Below are positions 32,503 to 46,488 of a stretch of 64,000 bases of DNA, piece by piece. The notes beneath the pieces are model-generated. The model saw only the letters and a list, made by a program, of their open reading frames with translations, searched no databases and was not told the origin of the DNA. Every line of letters starts with the position of its first letter. Position 1 is the stretch's first letter. The position numbers and the translations under genes were made by a program. Source of the DNA: Oasisia sp. SBJ-2009 (lineage: Eukaryota > Annelida > Polychaeta > Sabellida > Siboglinidae); assembly GCA_964017155.1 (NCBI GenBank), contig OZ024860.1:53252056-53316055 (forward strand). Reading direction: 5' to 3'.

Positions 32503-34149
32503 CAAGTATCAAATATTGGCAAAGATACAGTTATAATACCAAAATTGAGGTGGGCCCGACTTGTACATGAATGTCTACACTTGCGGGCGCGTACCTTCAC
32601 GCGCACTCTCTCCTAAAAGCACGTATACTCTCAATTTGTTTTCAGTATTTCACTATTTGGCACTAATGTACAAGTCGGACCCACCTCAATGTTGTTATTA
32701 TATCAGTATTTTTGCCAACATTTGATACTTGATTAAATTAATTCATTCAATTACAATCATCTTGCGCGTATTTATGTTTTATACACAGCGCGTCTTGGCA
32801 AACTGTTGAGGTCGAAAAGACAGCGCGATTTGAGCCAGTCGCAAGCGCAGCGGTCACTATTTCACTATTTGGCACTTATGTACAAGTCGGACCCACCTCA
32901 ATGTTGCTATTATATCACTATTTTTGGCCAACATTTGATACTTGATTACATTAATTCATTCAATTATAATCATCTTGCGCGTATTTATGTTTTATAAACA
33001 GCACGTCTTGGCAAACTTTTGAGGTCGAAAAGACAGCGCGATTTGAGCCAGTCGCAAGCGCAGCGGTCACTATTTCACTATTTGGCACTTATGTACAAGT
33101 CGGACCCACCTCAATGTTGTTATTATATCAGTATTTTTGCCAACATTTGATACTTGATTAAATTAATTCATTCAATTATAATCATCTTGCGCGTATTTAT
33201 GTTTTATAAACAGCCCGTCTTGGCAAACTTTTGAGGTCGAAAAGACAGCGCGATTTGTGCCAGTCGCAAGCGCAGCGGTCACTATTTCCCTATTTGGCAC
33301 TTATGTACAAGTCGGACCCACCTCAATGTTGCTATTATATCACTATTTTTGGCCAACATTTGATACTTGATTAAATTAATTCATTCAATTATAATCATCT
33401 TGCGCGTATTTATGTTTTATAAACAGCGCGTCTTGGCAAACGTTTGGGGTCGAAAAGACAGCACGATTTGTGCCAGTCGCAAGCGCAGCGGTGCATGTTT
33501 CTGCGCTGTGCATATGAAATGAGCGATAAACAGTTTGTCTATGCCGACCACGCTGTCTTTTCGACCTCAAAAGTCTGCTAAGACGCGCTATATATAAAAC
33601 ATTAATATGCGCAAGATGATTATAATTGATTGAACTAACAAAATCAAGTATCAAATGTTGGCAAAGATACAGTTATAATACCAAACTTGAGGTGGGCCCG
33701 ACTTGTACATAAATGCCTACACTTGCGGGCGCGTACCTTCACGCGCACTCTCTCATAAAAGCACGTATACTCTCAATTTGTGTTCAGTATTTCACTATTT
33801 GGCACTTATGTACAAGTGGGACCCACCTCAATGTTGCTATTATATCACTATTTTTGGCCAACATTTGATACTTGATTACATTAATTCATTCAATTATAAT
33901 CATCTTGCGCGTATTTATGTTTTATAAACAGCGCGTCTTGGCAAACGTTTGGGGTCGAAAAGACAGCACGATTTGTGCCAGTTGCAAGCGCAGCGGTGCA
34001 TGTTTCTGCGCTGTGCATATGAAATGAGCGATAAACATTTTGTTTATGCCGACCACGCTGTCTTTTCGACCTCAAAAGTCTGCTAAGACGCGCTATATAT
34101 AAAACATTAATATGCGCAAGATGATTATAATTGATTGAATTAACAAAAT

Positions 34150-34282
34150 CAAGTATCAAATGTTGGCAAAGATACAGTTATAATACCAAAATTGAGGTGG
34201 GCCCGACTTGTACATAAATGCCTACACTTGCGGGCGCGTACCTTCACGCGCACTCTCTCATAAAAGCACGTATACTCTAAAT
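34150..34282. repeat. t module, copy 4
   Basis: Same join as the others. Inside the left 7,144 bp copy. Confidence 0.9.
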
Positions 34283-36937
34283 CAAGTATCAAATATTGGC
34301 AAAGATACAGTTATAATACCAAAATTGAGGTGGGCCCGACTTGTACATGAATGTCTACACTTGCGGGCGCGTACCTTCACGCGCACTCTCTCCTAAAAGC
34401 ACGTATACTCTCAATTTGTTTTCAGTATTTCACTATTTGGCACTAATGTACAAGTCGGACCCACCTCAATGTTGTTATTATATCAGTATTTTTGCCAACA
34501 TTTGATACTTGATTAAATTAATTCATTCAATTACAATCATCTTGCGCGTATTTATGTTTTATACACAGCGCGTCTTGGCAAACTGTTGAGGTCGAAAAGA
34601 CAGCGCGATTTGAGCCAGTCGCAAGCGCAGCTTTCACTATTTCACTATTTGGCACTTATGTACAAGTCGGACCCACCTCAATGTTGCTATTATATCACTA
34701 TTTTTTGCCAACATTAGATACTTGATTAAATTAATTCATTCAATTATAATCATCTTGCGCGTATTTATGTTTTATAAACAGCGCATCTTGGCAAACTTTT
34801 GAGGTCGAAAAGACAGCGCGAGTTGTGCCAGTCGCAAGCGCAGCGGTGCATGTTACTGCGCTGTGCATATGGAATGAGCGATAAACAGTTAGTTTATGCC
34901 GACCACGCTGTCTTTTCGACCTCAAAAGTCTGCTAAGACGCGCTGTATATAAAACATTAATATGCGCAAGATGATTATAATTGATTGAATTAACAAAATC
35001 AAGTATCAAATATTGGCAAAGATACAGTTATAATACCAAAATTGAGGTGGGCCCGACTGGTACATGAATGCCTACACTTGCGGGCGCGTACCTTCACGCG
35101 CACTCTCTCATAAAAGCACGTATACTCTCAATTTGTGTTCAGTATTTCACTATTTGGCACTGATGTACAAGTCGGACCCACCTCAATGTTGCTATTATAT
35201 CAGTATTTTTGCCAACATTTGATATTTGATTAAATTAATTCATTCAATTATAATCATCTTGCGCGTATTTATGTTTTATAAACAGCACGTCTTGGCAAAC
35301 TTTTGAGGTCGAAAAGACAGCGCGATTTGAGCCAGTCGCAAGCGCAGCGGTCACTATTTCACTATTTGGCACTTATGTACAAGTCGGACCCACCTCAATG
35401 TTGCTATTATATCACTATTTTTGGCCAACATTTGATACTTGATTAAATTGTTTCATTCAATTATAATCATCTTGCGCGTATTTATGTTTTATAAACAGCG
35501 CGTCTTGGCAAACGTTTGGGGTCGAAAAGACAGCACGATTTGTGCCAGTCTCAAGCGCAGCGGTGCATGTTTCTGCGCTGTGCATATGAAATGAGCGATA
35601 CACAGTTTGTTTATGCCGACCACGCTGTCTTTTCGACCTCAAAAGTCTGATAAGACGCGCTATATATAAAACATTAATATGCGCAAGATGATTATAATTG
35701 ATTGAATTAACAAAATCAAGTATCAAATGTTGGCAAAGATACAGTTATTATACCAAACTTGAGGTGGGCCCGACTTGTACATAAATGCCTACACTTGCGG
35801 GCGCGTACCTTCACGCGCACTCTCTCATAAAAGCACGTATACTCTCAATTTGTGTTCAGTATTTCACTATTTGGCACTGATGTACAAGTCGGACCCACCT
35901 CAATGTTGCTATTATATCAGTATTTTTGCCAACATTTGATATTTGATTAAATTAATTCATTGAATTATAATCATCTTGCGCGTATTTATGTTTTATAAAC
36001 AGCGCGTCTTGGCAAACTTTTGAGGATGAAAAGACAGCGCGACTTGTGCCAGTCGCAAGCGCAGCGGTGCATGTTACTGCGCTGAGCATATGAAATGAGC
36101 GATGTACAGTTTGTTTATGCCGACCGCGCTGTCTTTTCGACTTCAAAAGTCTGCTAAGACGCGCTGTATATAAAACATAAATATGCGCAAGATCATTATA
36201 ATTGATATAATTAATAAAATCAAGTATCAAATGTTGGCAAAGATACAGTTATAATACCAACATTGAGGTGGGCCCGACTTGTACATAAATGCCTACACTT
36301 GCGGGCGCGTACCTTCACGCGCACTCTCTCATAAAAGCACGTATACTCTCAATTTGTTTTCAGAATTTTACTATTTGGCACTTATGTACAAGTCGGACCC
36401 ACCTCAAAGTTGCTATTATATCAGTATTTTTGCCAACATTTGATACTTGATTAAATTAAATCATTCAATTATAATCATCTTGCGCGTATTTATGTTTTAT
36501 AAACAGCGTGTCTTGGCAAACTTTTGAGGTCGAAAAGACAGCGCGATTTGTGCCAGTCGCAAGCGCAGCGGTCACTATTTCCCTATTTGGCACTTATGTA
36601 CAAGTCGGACCCACCTCAATGTTGCTATTATATCACTATTTTTGGCCAACATTTGATACTTGATTAAATTAATTCATTCAATTATAATCATCTTGCGCGT
36701 ATTTATGTTTTATAAACAGCGCGTCTTGGCAAACTTTCGAGGTCGAAAAGACAGCGCGATTTGTGCCAGTCGCAAGCGCAGCGGTGCATGTTACTGCGCT
36801 GTGCATATGGAATGAGCGATAAACAGTTTGTTTATGCCGACCACGCTGTCTTTTCGACCTCAAAAGTCTGCTAAGACGCGCTGTACATAAAACATTAATA
36901 TGCGCAAGATGATTATAATTGATTGAATTAACAAAAT

Positions 36938-37070
36938 CAGGTATCAAATATTGGCAAAGATACAGTTATAATACCAATATTGAGGTGGGCCCGACTTGTA
37001 CATAAATGCCTACACTTGCGGGCGCGTACCTTCACGCGCACTCTCTCATAAAAGCACGTATACTCTAAAT
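36938..37070. repeat. t module, copy 5
   Basis: Same join, but starts CAGGTATC instead of CAAGTATC and has CCAATATTGAGG. The same two changes occur in the duplicate at 43578. Confidence 0.9.
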
Positions 37071-40000
37071 CAAGTATCAAATATTGGCAAAGATACAGTT
37101 ATAATACCAAAATTGAGGTGGGCCCGACTGGTACATGAATGCCTACACTTCCGGGCGCGTACCTTCACGCGCACTCTCTCATAAAAGCACGTATACTCTC
37201 AATTTGTGTTCAGTATTTCACTATTTGGCACTGATGTACAAGTCGGACCCACCTCAATGTTGCTATTATATCAGTATTTTTGCCAACATTTGATATTTGA
37301 TTAAATTAATTCATTGAATTATAATCATCTTGCGCGTATTTATGTTTTATAAACAGCACGTCTTGGCAAACTTTTGAGGTCGAAAAGACAGCGCGATTTG
37401 AGCCAGTCGCAAGCGCAGCGGTCACTATTTCACTATTTGGCACTTATGTACAAGTCGGACCCACCTCAATGTTGCTATTATATCACTATTTTTGGCCAAC
37501 ATTTGATACTTGATTAAATTGTTTCATTCAATTATAATCATCTTGCGCGTATTTATGTTTTATAAACAGCGCGTCTTGGCAAACTTTCGAGGTCGAAAAG
37601 ACAGCGCGATTTGTGCCAGTCGCAAGCGCAGCGGTGCATGTTTCTGCGCTGTGCATATGGAATGAGCGATACACAGTTTGTTTATGCCGACCGCGCTGTC
37701 TTTTCGACTTCAAAAGTCTGCTAAGACGCGCTGTATATAAAACATAAATATGCGCAAGATCATTATAATTGATATAATTAATAAAATCAAGTATCAAATG
37801 TTGGCAAAGATACAGTTATAATACCAACATTGAGGTGGGCCCGACTTGTACATAAATGCCTACACTTGCGGGCGCGTACCTTCTCGCGCACTCTCTCATA
37901 AAAGCACGTATACTCTCAATTTGTTTTCAGAATTTTACTATTTGGCACTTATGTACAAGTCGGACCCACCACAAAGTTGCTATTATATCAGTATTTTTGC
38001 CAACATTTGATACTTGATTAAATTAAATAATTCAATTATAATCATCTTGCGCGTATTTATGTTTTATAAACAGCGTGTCTTGGCAAACTTTTGAGGTCGA
38101 AAAGACAGCGCGATTTGTGCCAGTCGCAAGCGCAGCGGTCACTATTTCCCTATTTGGCACTTATGTACAAGTCGGACCCACCTCAATGTTGTTATTATAT
38201 CACTATTTTTGGCCAACATTTGATACTTGATTAAATTAATTCATTCAATTATAATCATCTTGCGCGTATTTATGTTTTATAAACAGCGCGTCTTGGCAAA
38301 CTTTCGTGGTCGAAAAGACAGCGCGATTTGTGCCAGTCGCAAGCGCAGCGGTGCATGTTACTGCGCTGTGCATATGGAATGAGCGATAAACAGTTTGTTT
38401 ATGCCGACCACGCTGTCTTTTCGACCTCAAAAGTCTGCTAAGACGCGCTGTATATAAAACATTAATATGCGCAAGATGATTATAATTGATTGAATTAACA
38501 AAATCAGGTATCAAATATTGGCAAAGATACAGTTATAATACCAACATTGAGGTGGGCCCGACTTGTACATGAATGCCTACACTTGCGGGCGCGTACCTTC
38601 ACGCGCACTCTCTCATAAAAGCACGTATACTCTCAATTTGTGTTCAGTATTTCACTATTTGGCACTGATGTACAAGTCGGACCCACCTCAATGTTGCTAT
38701 TATATCACTATTTTTGGCCAACATTTGATACTTGATTAAATTAATTCATTCAATTATAATCATCTTGCGCGTATTTATGTTTTATAAACAGCGCGTCTTG
38801 GCAAACTTTTGAGGTCGAAAAGACAGCGCGATTTGTGCCAGTCGCAAGCGCAACGGTCACTATTTCCCTATTTGGCACTTATGTACAAGTCGGACCCACC
38901 TCAATGTTGCTATTATATCAGTATTTTTGCCAACATTTGATACTTGTTTAAATTAATTCATTCAATTATAATCATCTTGCGCGTATTTAGGTTTTATAAA
39001 CAGCGCGTCTTGTCAAACTTTTGAGGTCGAAAAGACAGCGCGATTTGTGCCAGTCGCAAGCGCAGCGGTCACTATTTCCCTATTCGGCACTTATGTACAA
39101 GTCGGACCCACCTCAATGTTGCTATTATATCACTATTTTTGGCCAACAGTTGATACTTGATTACATTAATTCATTCAATTATAATCATCTTGCGCGTATT
39201 TATGTTTTATAAACAGCGCGTCTTGGCAATCTTTTGAGGTCGAAAGGACAGCGCGATTTGTGCCAGTTGCAAGCGCAGCGGTGCATGTTACTGCACTGAG
39301 CATATGAAATGAGCGATGAACAGTTTGTTTATGCCGACCGCGCTGTCTTTTCGACCTCAAAAGTCTGCTAAGACGCGCTGTATATAAAACATAAATATGC
39401 GCAAGATCATTATAATTGATATAATTAATAAAATCACGTATCAAATGTTGGCAAAGATACAGTTGTAATACCAACATTGAGGTGGGCCCGACTTGTACAT
39501 GAATGCCTACACTTGCGGGCGCGTACCTTCACGCGCACTCTCTCATAAAAGCACGTATACTCTCAATTTGTGTTCAGTATTTCACTATTTGGCACTGATG
39601 TACAAGTCGGACCCACCTCAATGTTGCTATTATATCAGTATTTTTGCCAACATTTGATTTTTGATTAAATTAACTCATTCAATTATAATCATCTTGCGCG
39701 TATTTGTGTTTTATAAACAGCACGTCTTGGCAAACTTTTGAGGTGGAAAAGACAGCGCGATTTGTGCCAGTCGCATGCGCAGCGGTCACTATTTCCCTAT
39801 TTGGCACTTATGTACAAGTCGGACCCACCTCAATGTTGCTATTATATCAGTATTTTTGCCAACATTTGATACTTGATTAAATTAATTCATTCAATTACAA
39901 TCATCTTGCGCGTATTTATGTTTTATACACAGCGCGTCTTGGCAAACTGTTGAGGTCGAAAAGACAGCGCGATTTGAGCCAGTCGCAAGCGCAGCGGTCA

Positions 40001-41293
40001 CTATTTCACTATTTGGCACTTATGTACAAGTCGGACCCACCTCAATGTTGCTATTATATCACTATTTTTGGCCAACATTTGATACTTGATTACATTAATT
40101 CATTCAATTATAATCATCTTGCGCGTATTTATGTTTTATAAACAGCACGTCTTGGCAAACTTTTGAGGTCGAAAAGACAGCGCGATTTGAGCCAGTCGCA
40201 AGCGCAGCGGTCACTATTTCACTATTTGGCACTTATGTACAAGTCGGACCCACCTCAATGTTGTTATTATATCAGTATTTTTGCCAACATTTGATACTTG
40301 ATTAAATTAATTCATTCAATTATAATCATCTTGCGCGTATTTATGTTTTATAAACAGCCCGTCTTGGCAAACTTTTGAGGTCGAAAAGACAGCGCGATTT
40401 GTGCCAGTCGCAAGCGCAGCGGTCACTATTTCCCTATTTGGCACTTATGTACAAGTCGGACCCACCTCAATGTTGCTATTATATCACTATTTTTGGCCAA
40501 CATTTGATACTTGATTAAATTAATTCATTCAATTATAATCATCTTGCGCGTATTTATGTTTTATAAACAGCGCGTCTTGGCAAACGTTTGGGGTCGAAAA
40601 GACAGCACGATTTGTGCCAGTCGCAAGCGCAGCGGTGCATGTTTCTGCGCTGTGCATATGAAATGAGCGATAAACAGTTTGTCTATGCCGACCACGCTGT
40701 CTTTTCGACCTCAAAAGTCTGCTAAGACGCGCTATATATAAAACATTAATATGCGCAAGATGATTATAATTGATTGAACTAACAAAATCAAGTATCAAAT
40801 GTTGGCAAAGATACAGTTATAATACCAAACTTGAGGTGGGCCCGACTTGTACATAAATGCCTACACTTGCGGGCGCGTACCTTCACGCGCACTCTCTCAT
40901 AAAAGCACGTATACTCTCAATTTGTGTTCAGTATTTCACTATTTGGCACTTATGTACAAGTGGGACCCACCTCAATGTTGCTATTATATCACTATTTTTG
41001 GCCAACATTTGATACTTGATTACATTAATTCATTCAATTATAATCATCTTGCGCGTATTTATGTTTTATAAACAGCGCGTCTTGGCAAACGTTTGGGGTC
41101 GAAAAGACAGCACGATTTGTGCCAGTTGCAAGCGCAGCGGTGCATGTTTCTGCGCTGTGCATATGAAATGAGCGATAAACATTTTGTTTATGCCGACCAC
41201 GCTGTCTTTTCGACCTCAAAAGTCTGCTAAGACGCGCTATATATAAAACATTAATATGCGCAAGATGATTATAATTGATTGAATTAACAAAAT

Positions 41294-41426
41294 CAAGTAT
41301 CAAATGTTGGCAAAGATACAGTTATAATACCAAAATTGAGGTGGGCCCGACTTGTACATAAATGCCTACACTTGCGGGCGCGTACCTTCACGCGCACTCT
41401 CTCATAAAAGCACGTATACTCTAAAT
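41294..41426. repeat. t module, copy 6
   Basis: Duplicate of the copy at 34150 (offset 7,144). Confidence 0.9.
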
Positions 41427-43577
41427 CAAGTATCAAATATTGGCAAAGATACAGTTATAATACCAAAATTGAGGTGGGCCCGACTTGTACATGAATGTCT
41501 ACACTTGCGGGCGCGTACCTTCACGCGCACTCTCTCCTAAAAGCACGTATACTCTCAATTTGTTTTCAGTATTTCACTATTTGGCACTAATGTACAAGTC
41601 GGACCCACCTCAATGTTGTTATTATATCAGTATTTTTGCCAACATTTGATACTTGATTAAATTAATTCATTCAATTACAATCATCTTGCGCGTATTTATG
41701 TTTTATACACAGCGCGTCTTGGCAAACTGTTGAGGTCGAAAAGACAGCGCGATTTGAGCCAGTCGCAAGCGCAGCTTTCACTATTTCACTATTTGGCACT
41801 TATGTACAAGTCGGACCCACCTCAATGTTGCTATTATATCACTATTTTTTGCCAACATTAGATACTTGATTAAATTAATTCATTCAATTATAATCATCTT
41901 GCGCGTATTTATGTTTTATAAACAGCGCGTCTTGGCAAACTTTTGAGGTCGAAAAGACAGCGCGAGTTGTGCCAGTCGCAAGCGCAGCGGTGCATGTTAC
42001 TGCGCTGTGCATATGGAATGAGCGATAAACAGTTAGTTTATGCCGACCACGCTGTCTTTTCGACCTCAAAAGTCTGCTAAGACGCGCTGTATATAAAACA
42101 TTAATATGCGCAAGATGATTATAATTGATTGAATTAACAAAATCAAGTATCAAATATTGGCAAAGATACAGTTATAATACCAAAATTGAGGTGGGCCCGA
42201 CTGGTACATGAATGCCTACACTTGCGGGCGCGTACCTTCACGCGCACTCTCTCATAAAAGCACGTATACTCTCAATTTGTGTTCAGTATTTCACTATTTG
42301 GCACTGATGTACAAGTCGGACCCACCTCAATGTTGCTATTATATCAGTATTTTTGCCAACATTTGATATTTGATTAAATTAATTCATTCAATTATAATCA
42401 TCTTGCGCGTATTTATGTTTTATAAACAGCACGTCTTGGCAAACTTTTGAGGTCGAAAAGACAGCGCGATTTGAGCCAGTCGCAAGCGCAGCGGTCACTA
42501 TTTCACTATTTGGCACTTATGTACAAGTCGGACCCACCTCAATGTTGCTATTATATCACTATTTTTGGCCAACATTTGATACTTGATTAAATTGTTTCAT
42601 TCAATTATAATCATCTTGCGCGTATTTATGTTTTATAAACAGCGCGTCTTGGCAAACGTTTGGGGTCGAAAAGACAGCACGATTTGTGCCAGTCTCAAGC
42701 GCAGCGGTGCATGTTTCTGCGCTGTGCATATGAAATGAGCGATACACAGTTTGTTTATGCCGACCACGCTGTCTTTTCGACCTCAAAAGTCTGATAAGAC
42801 GCGCTATATATAAAACATTAATATGCGCAAGATGATTATAATTGATTGAATTAACAAAATCAAGTATCAAATGTTGGCAAAGATACAGTTATTATACCAA
42901 ACTTGAGGTGGGCCCGACTTGTACATAAATGCCTACACTTGCGGGCGCGTACCTTCACGCGCACTCTCTCATAAAAGCACGTATACTCTCAATTTGTTTT
43001 CAGAATTTTACTATTTGGCACTTATGTACAAGTCGGACCCACCTCAAAGTTGCTATTATATCAGTATTTTTGCCAACATTTGATACTTGATTAAATTAAA
43101 TCATTCAATTATAATCATCTTGCGCGTATTTATGTTTTATAAACAGCGTGTCTTGGCAAACTTTTGAGGTCGAAAAGACAGCGCGATTTGTGCCAGTCGC
43201 AAGCGCAGCGGTCACTATTTCCCTATTTGGCACTTATGTACAAGTCGGACCCACCTCAATGTTGCTATTATATCACTATTTTTGGCCAACATTTGATACT
43301 TGATTAAATTAATTCATTCAATTATAATCATCTTGCGCGTATTTATGTTTTATAAACAGCGCGTCTTGGCAAACTTTCGAGGTCGAAAAGACAGCGCGAT
43401 TTGTGCCAGTCGCAAGCGCAGCGGTGCATGTTACTGCGCTGTGCATATGGAATGAGCGATAAACAGTTTGTTTATGCCGACCACGCTGTCTTTTCGACCT
43501 CAAAAGTCTGCTAAGACGCGCTGTACATAAAACATTAATATGCGCAAGATGATTATAATTGATTGAATTAACAAAAT

Positions 43578-43710
43578 CAGGTATCAAATATTGGCAAAGA
43601 TACAGTTATAATACCAATATTGAGGTGGGCCCGACTTGTACATAAATGCCTACACTTGCGGGCGCGTACCTTCACGCGCACTCTCTCATAAAAGCACGTA
43701 TACTCTAAAT
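43578..43710. repeat. t module, copy 7
   Basis: Duplicate of the copy at 36938 (offset 6,640), with the same CAGGTATC start. This is the last t in the window; none occurs in the final 20 kb. Confidence 0.9.
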
Positions 43711-46488
43711 CAAGTATCAAATATTGGCAAAGATACAGTTATAATACCAAAATTGAGGTGGGCCCGACTGGTACATGAATGCCTACACTTCCGGGCGCGT
43801 ACCTTCACGCGCACTCTCTCATAAAAGCACGTATACTCTCAATTTGTGTTCAGTATTTCACTATTTGGCACTGATGTACAAGTCGGACCCACCTCAATGT
43901 TGCTATTATATCAGTATTTTTGCCAACATTTGATATTTGATTAAATTAATTCATTGAATTATAATCATCTTGCGCGTATTTATGTTTTATAAACAGCACG
44001 TCTTGGCAAACTTTTGAGGTCGAAAAGACAGCGCGATTTGAGCCAGTCGCAAGCGCAGCGGTCACTATTTCACTATTTGGCACTTATGTACAAGTCGGAC
44101 CCACCTCAATGTTGCTATTATATCACTATTTTTGGCCAACATTTGATACTTGATTAAATTGTTTCATTCAATTATAATCATCTTGCGCGTATTTATGTTT
44201 TATAAACAGCGCGTCTTGGCAAACTTTCGAGGTCGAAAAGACAGCGCGATTTGTGCCAGTCGCAAGCGCAGCGGTGCATGTTTCTGCGCTGTGCATATGG
44301 AATGAGCGATACACAGTTTGTTTATGCCGACCGCGCTGTCTTTTCGACTTCAAAAGTCTGCTAAGACGCGCTGTATATAAAACATAAATATGCGCAAGAT
44401 CATTATAATTGATATAATTAATAAAATCAAGTATCAAATGTTGGCAAAGATACAGTTATAATACCAACATTGAGGTGGGCCCGACTTGTACATAAATGCC
44501 TACACTTGCGGGCGCGTACCTTCTCGCGCACTCTCTCATAAAAGCACGTATACTCTCAATTTGTTTTCAGAATTTTACTATTTGGCACTTATGTACAAGT
44601 CGGACCCACCACAAAGTTGCTATTATATCAGTATTTTTGCCAACATTTGATACTTGATTAAATTAAATAATTCAATTATAATCATCTTGCGCGTATTTAT
44701 GTTTTATAAACAGCGTGTCTTGGCAAACTTTTGAGGTCGAAAAGACAGCGCGATTTGTGCCAGTCGCAAGCGCAGCGGTCACTATTTCCCTATTTGGCAC
44801 TTATGTACAAGTCGGACCCACCTCAATGTTGTTATTATATCACTATTTTTGGCCAACATTTGATACTTGATTAAATTAATTCATTCAATTATAATCATCT
44901 TGCGCGTATTTATGTTTTATAAACAGCGCGTCTTGGCAAACTTTCGTGGTCGAAAAGACAGCGCGATTTGTGCCAGTCGCAAGCGCAGCGGTGCATGTTA
45001 CTGCGCTGTGCATATGGAATGAGCGATAAACAGTTTGTTTATGCCGACCACGCTGTCTTTTCGACCTCAAAAGTCTGCTAAGACGCGCTGTATATAAAAC
45101 ATTAATATGCGCAAGATGATTATAATTGATTGAATTAACAAAATCAGGTATCAAATATTGGCAAAGATACAGTTATAATACCAACATTGAGGTGGGCCCG
45201 ACTTGTACATGAATGCCTACACTTGCGGGCGCGTACCTTCACGCGCACTCTCTCATAAAAGCACGTATACTCTCAATTTGTGTTCAGTATTTCACTATTT
45301 GGCACTGATGTACAAGTCGGACCCACCTCAATGTTGCTATTATATCACTATTTTTGGCCAACATTTGATACTTGATTAAATTAATTCATTCAATTATAAT
45401 CATCTTGCGCGTATTTATGTTTTATAAACAGCGCGTCTTGGCAAACTTTTGAGGTCGAAAAGACAGCGCGATTTGTGCCAGTCGCAAGCGCAACGGTCAC
45501 TATTTCCCTATTTGGCACTTATGTACAAGTCGGACCCACCTCAATGTTGCTATTATATCAGTATTTTTGCCAACATTTGATACTTGTTTAAATTAATTCA
45601 TTCAATTATAATCATCTTGCGCGTATTTAGGTTTTATAAACAGCGCGTCTTGTCAAACTTTTGAGGTCGAAAAGACAGCGCGATTTGTGCCAGTCGCAAG
45701 CGCAGCGGTCACTATTTCCCTATTCGGCACTTATGTACAAGTCGGACCCACCTCAATGTTGCTATTATATCACTATTTTTGGCCAACAGTTGATACTTGA
45801 TTACATTAATTCATTCAATTATAATCATCTTGCGCGTATTTATGTTTTATAAACAGCGCGTCTTGGCAATCTTTTGAGGTCGAAAGGACAGCGCGATTTG
45901 TGCCAGTTGCAAGCGCAGCGGTGCATGTTACTGCACTGAGCATATGAAATGAGCGATGAACAGTTTGTTTATGCCGACCGCGCTGTCTTTTCGACCTCAA
46001 AAGTCTGCTAAGACGCGCTGTATATAAAACATAAATATGCGCAAGATCATTATAATTGATATAATTAATAAAATCACGTATCAAATGTTGGCAAAGATAC
46101 AGTTGTAATACCAACATTGAGGTGGGCCCGACTTGTACATGAATGCCTACACTTGCGGGCGCGTACCTTCACGCGCACTCTCTCATAAAAGCACGTATAC
46201 TCTCAATTTGTGTTCAGTATTTCACTATTTGGCACTGATGTACAAGTCGGACCCACCTCAATGTTGCTATTATATCAGTATTTTTGCCAACATTTGATTT
46301 TTGATTAAATTAACTCATTCAATTATAATCATCTTGCGCGTATTTGTGTTTTATAAACAGCACGTCTTGGCAAACTTTTGAGGTGGAAAAGACAGCGCGA
46401 TTTGTGCCAGTCGCATGCGCAGCGGTCACTATTTCCCTATTTGGCACTTATGTACAAGTCGGACCCACCTCAATGTTGCTATTATATC

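Larger units (their letters stand above)
29462..32704. repeat. Array B, linking segment
   Basis: Full Q copies start near 29518, 30368, 31085, 31590 and 32095. t modules are at 29793-29925 and 32370-32502. The part 29851-31369 recurs at 34208-35726 (offset 4,357). The part 29851-30652 matches 20445-21246 (offset 9,406). Confidence 0.87.
32705..39848. repeat. 7,144 bp tandem duplication, left copy
   Basis: Full Q copies start near 33370, 33875, 34725, 35442, 35946, 36663, 37513, 38230 and 39160. It abuts the right copy: 32705 corresponds to 39849 at offset 7,144. Many rare marks are shared, including CGCAGCTTTCAC (34626 and 41770), CATTTTGTTTATG (34036 and 41180), CGACTTCAAAAG and AGTCGCATGCGC. 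Both the start and the end fall in the TATATCA[G/C]TATTTTT tract of a P right arm. Confidence 0.92.
39849..46488. repeat. 7,144 bp tandem duplication, right copy, shortened by 504 bp
   Basis: Full Q copies start near 40514, 41019, 41869, 42586, 43303, 44153, 44870 and 45800. Matches the left copy at offset 7,144 up to about 42997, then at offset 6,640 to about 46488. The 504 bp difference is one complete P-Q period, corresponding to 35854-36357 in the left copy, including the Q at 35946. The join lies in the P spacer at CAATTTGT. Confidence 0.92.
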
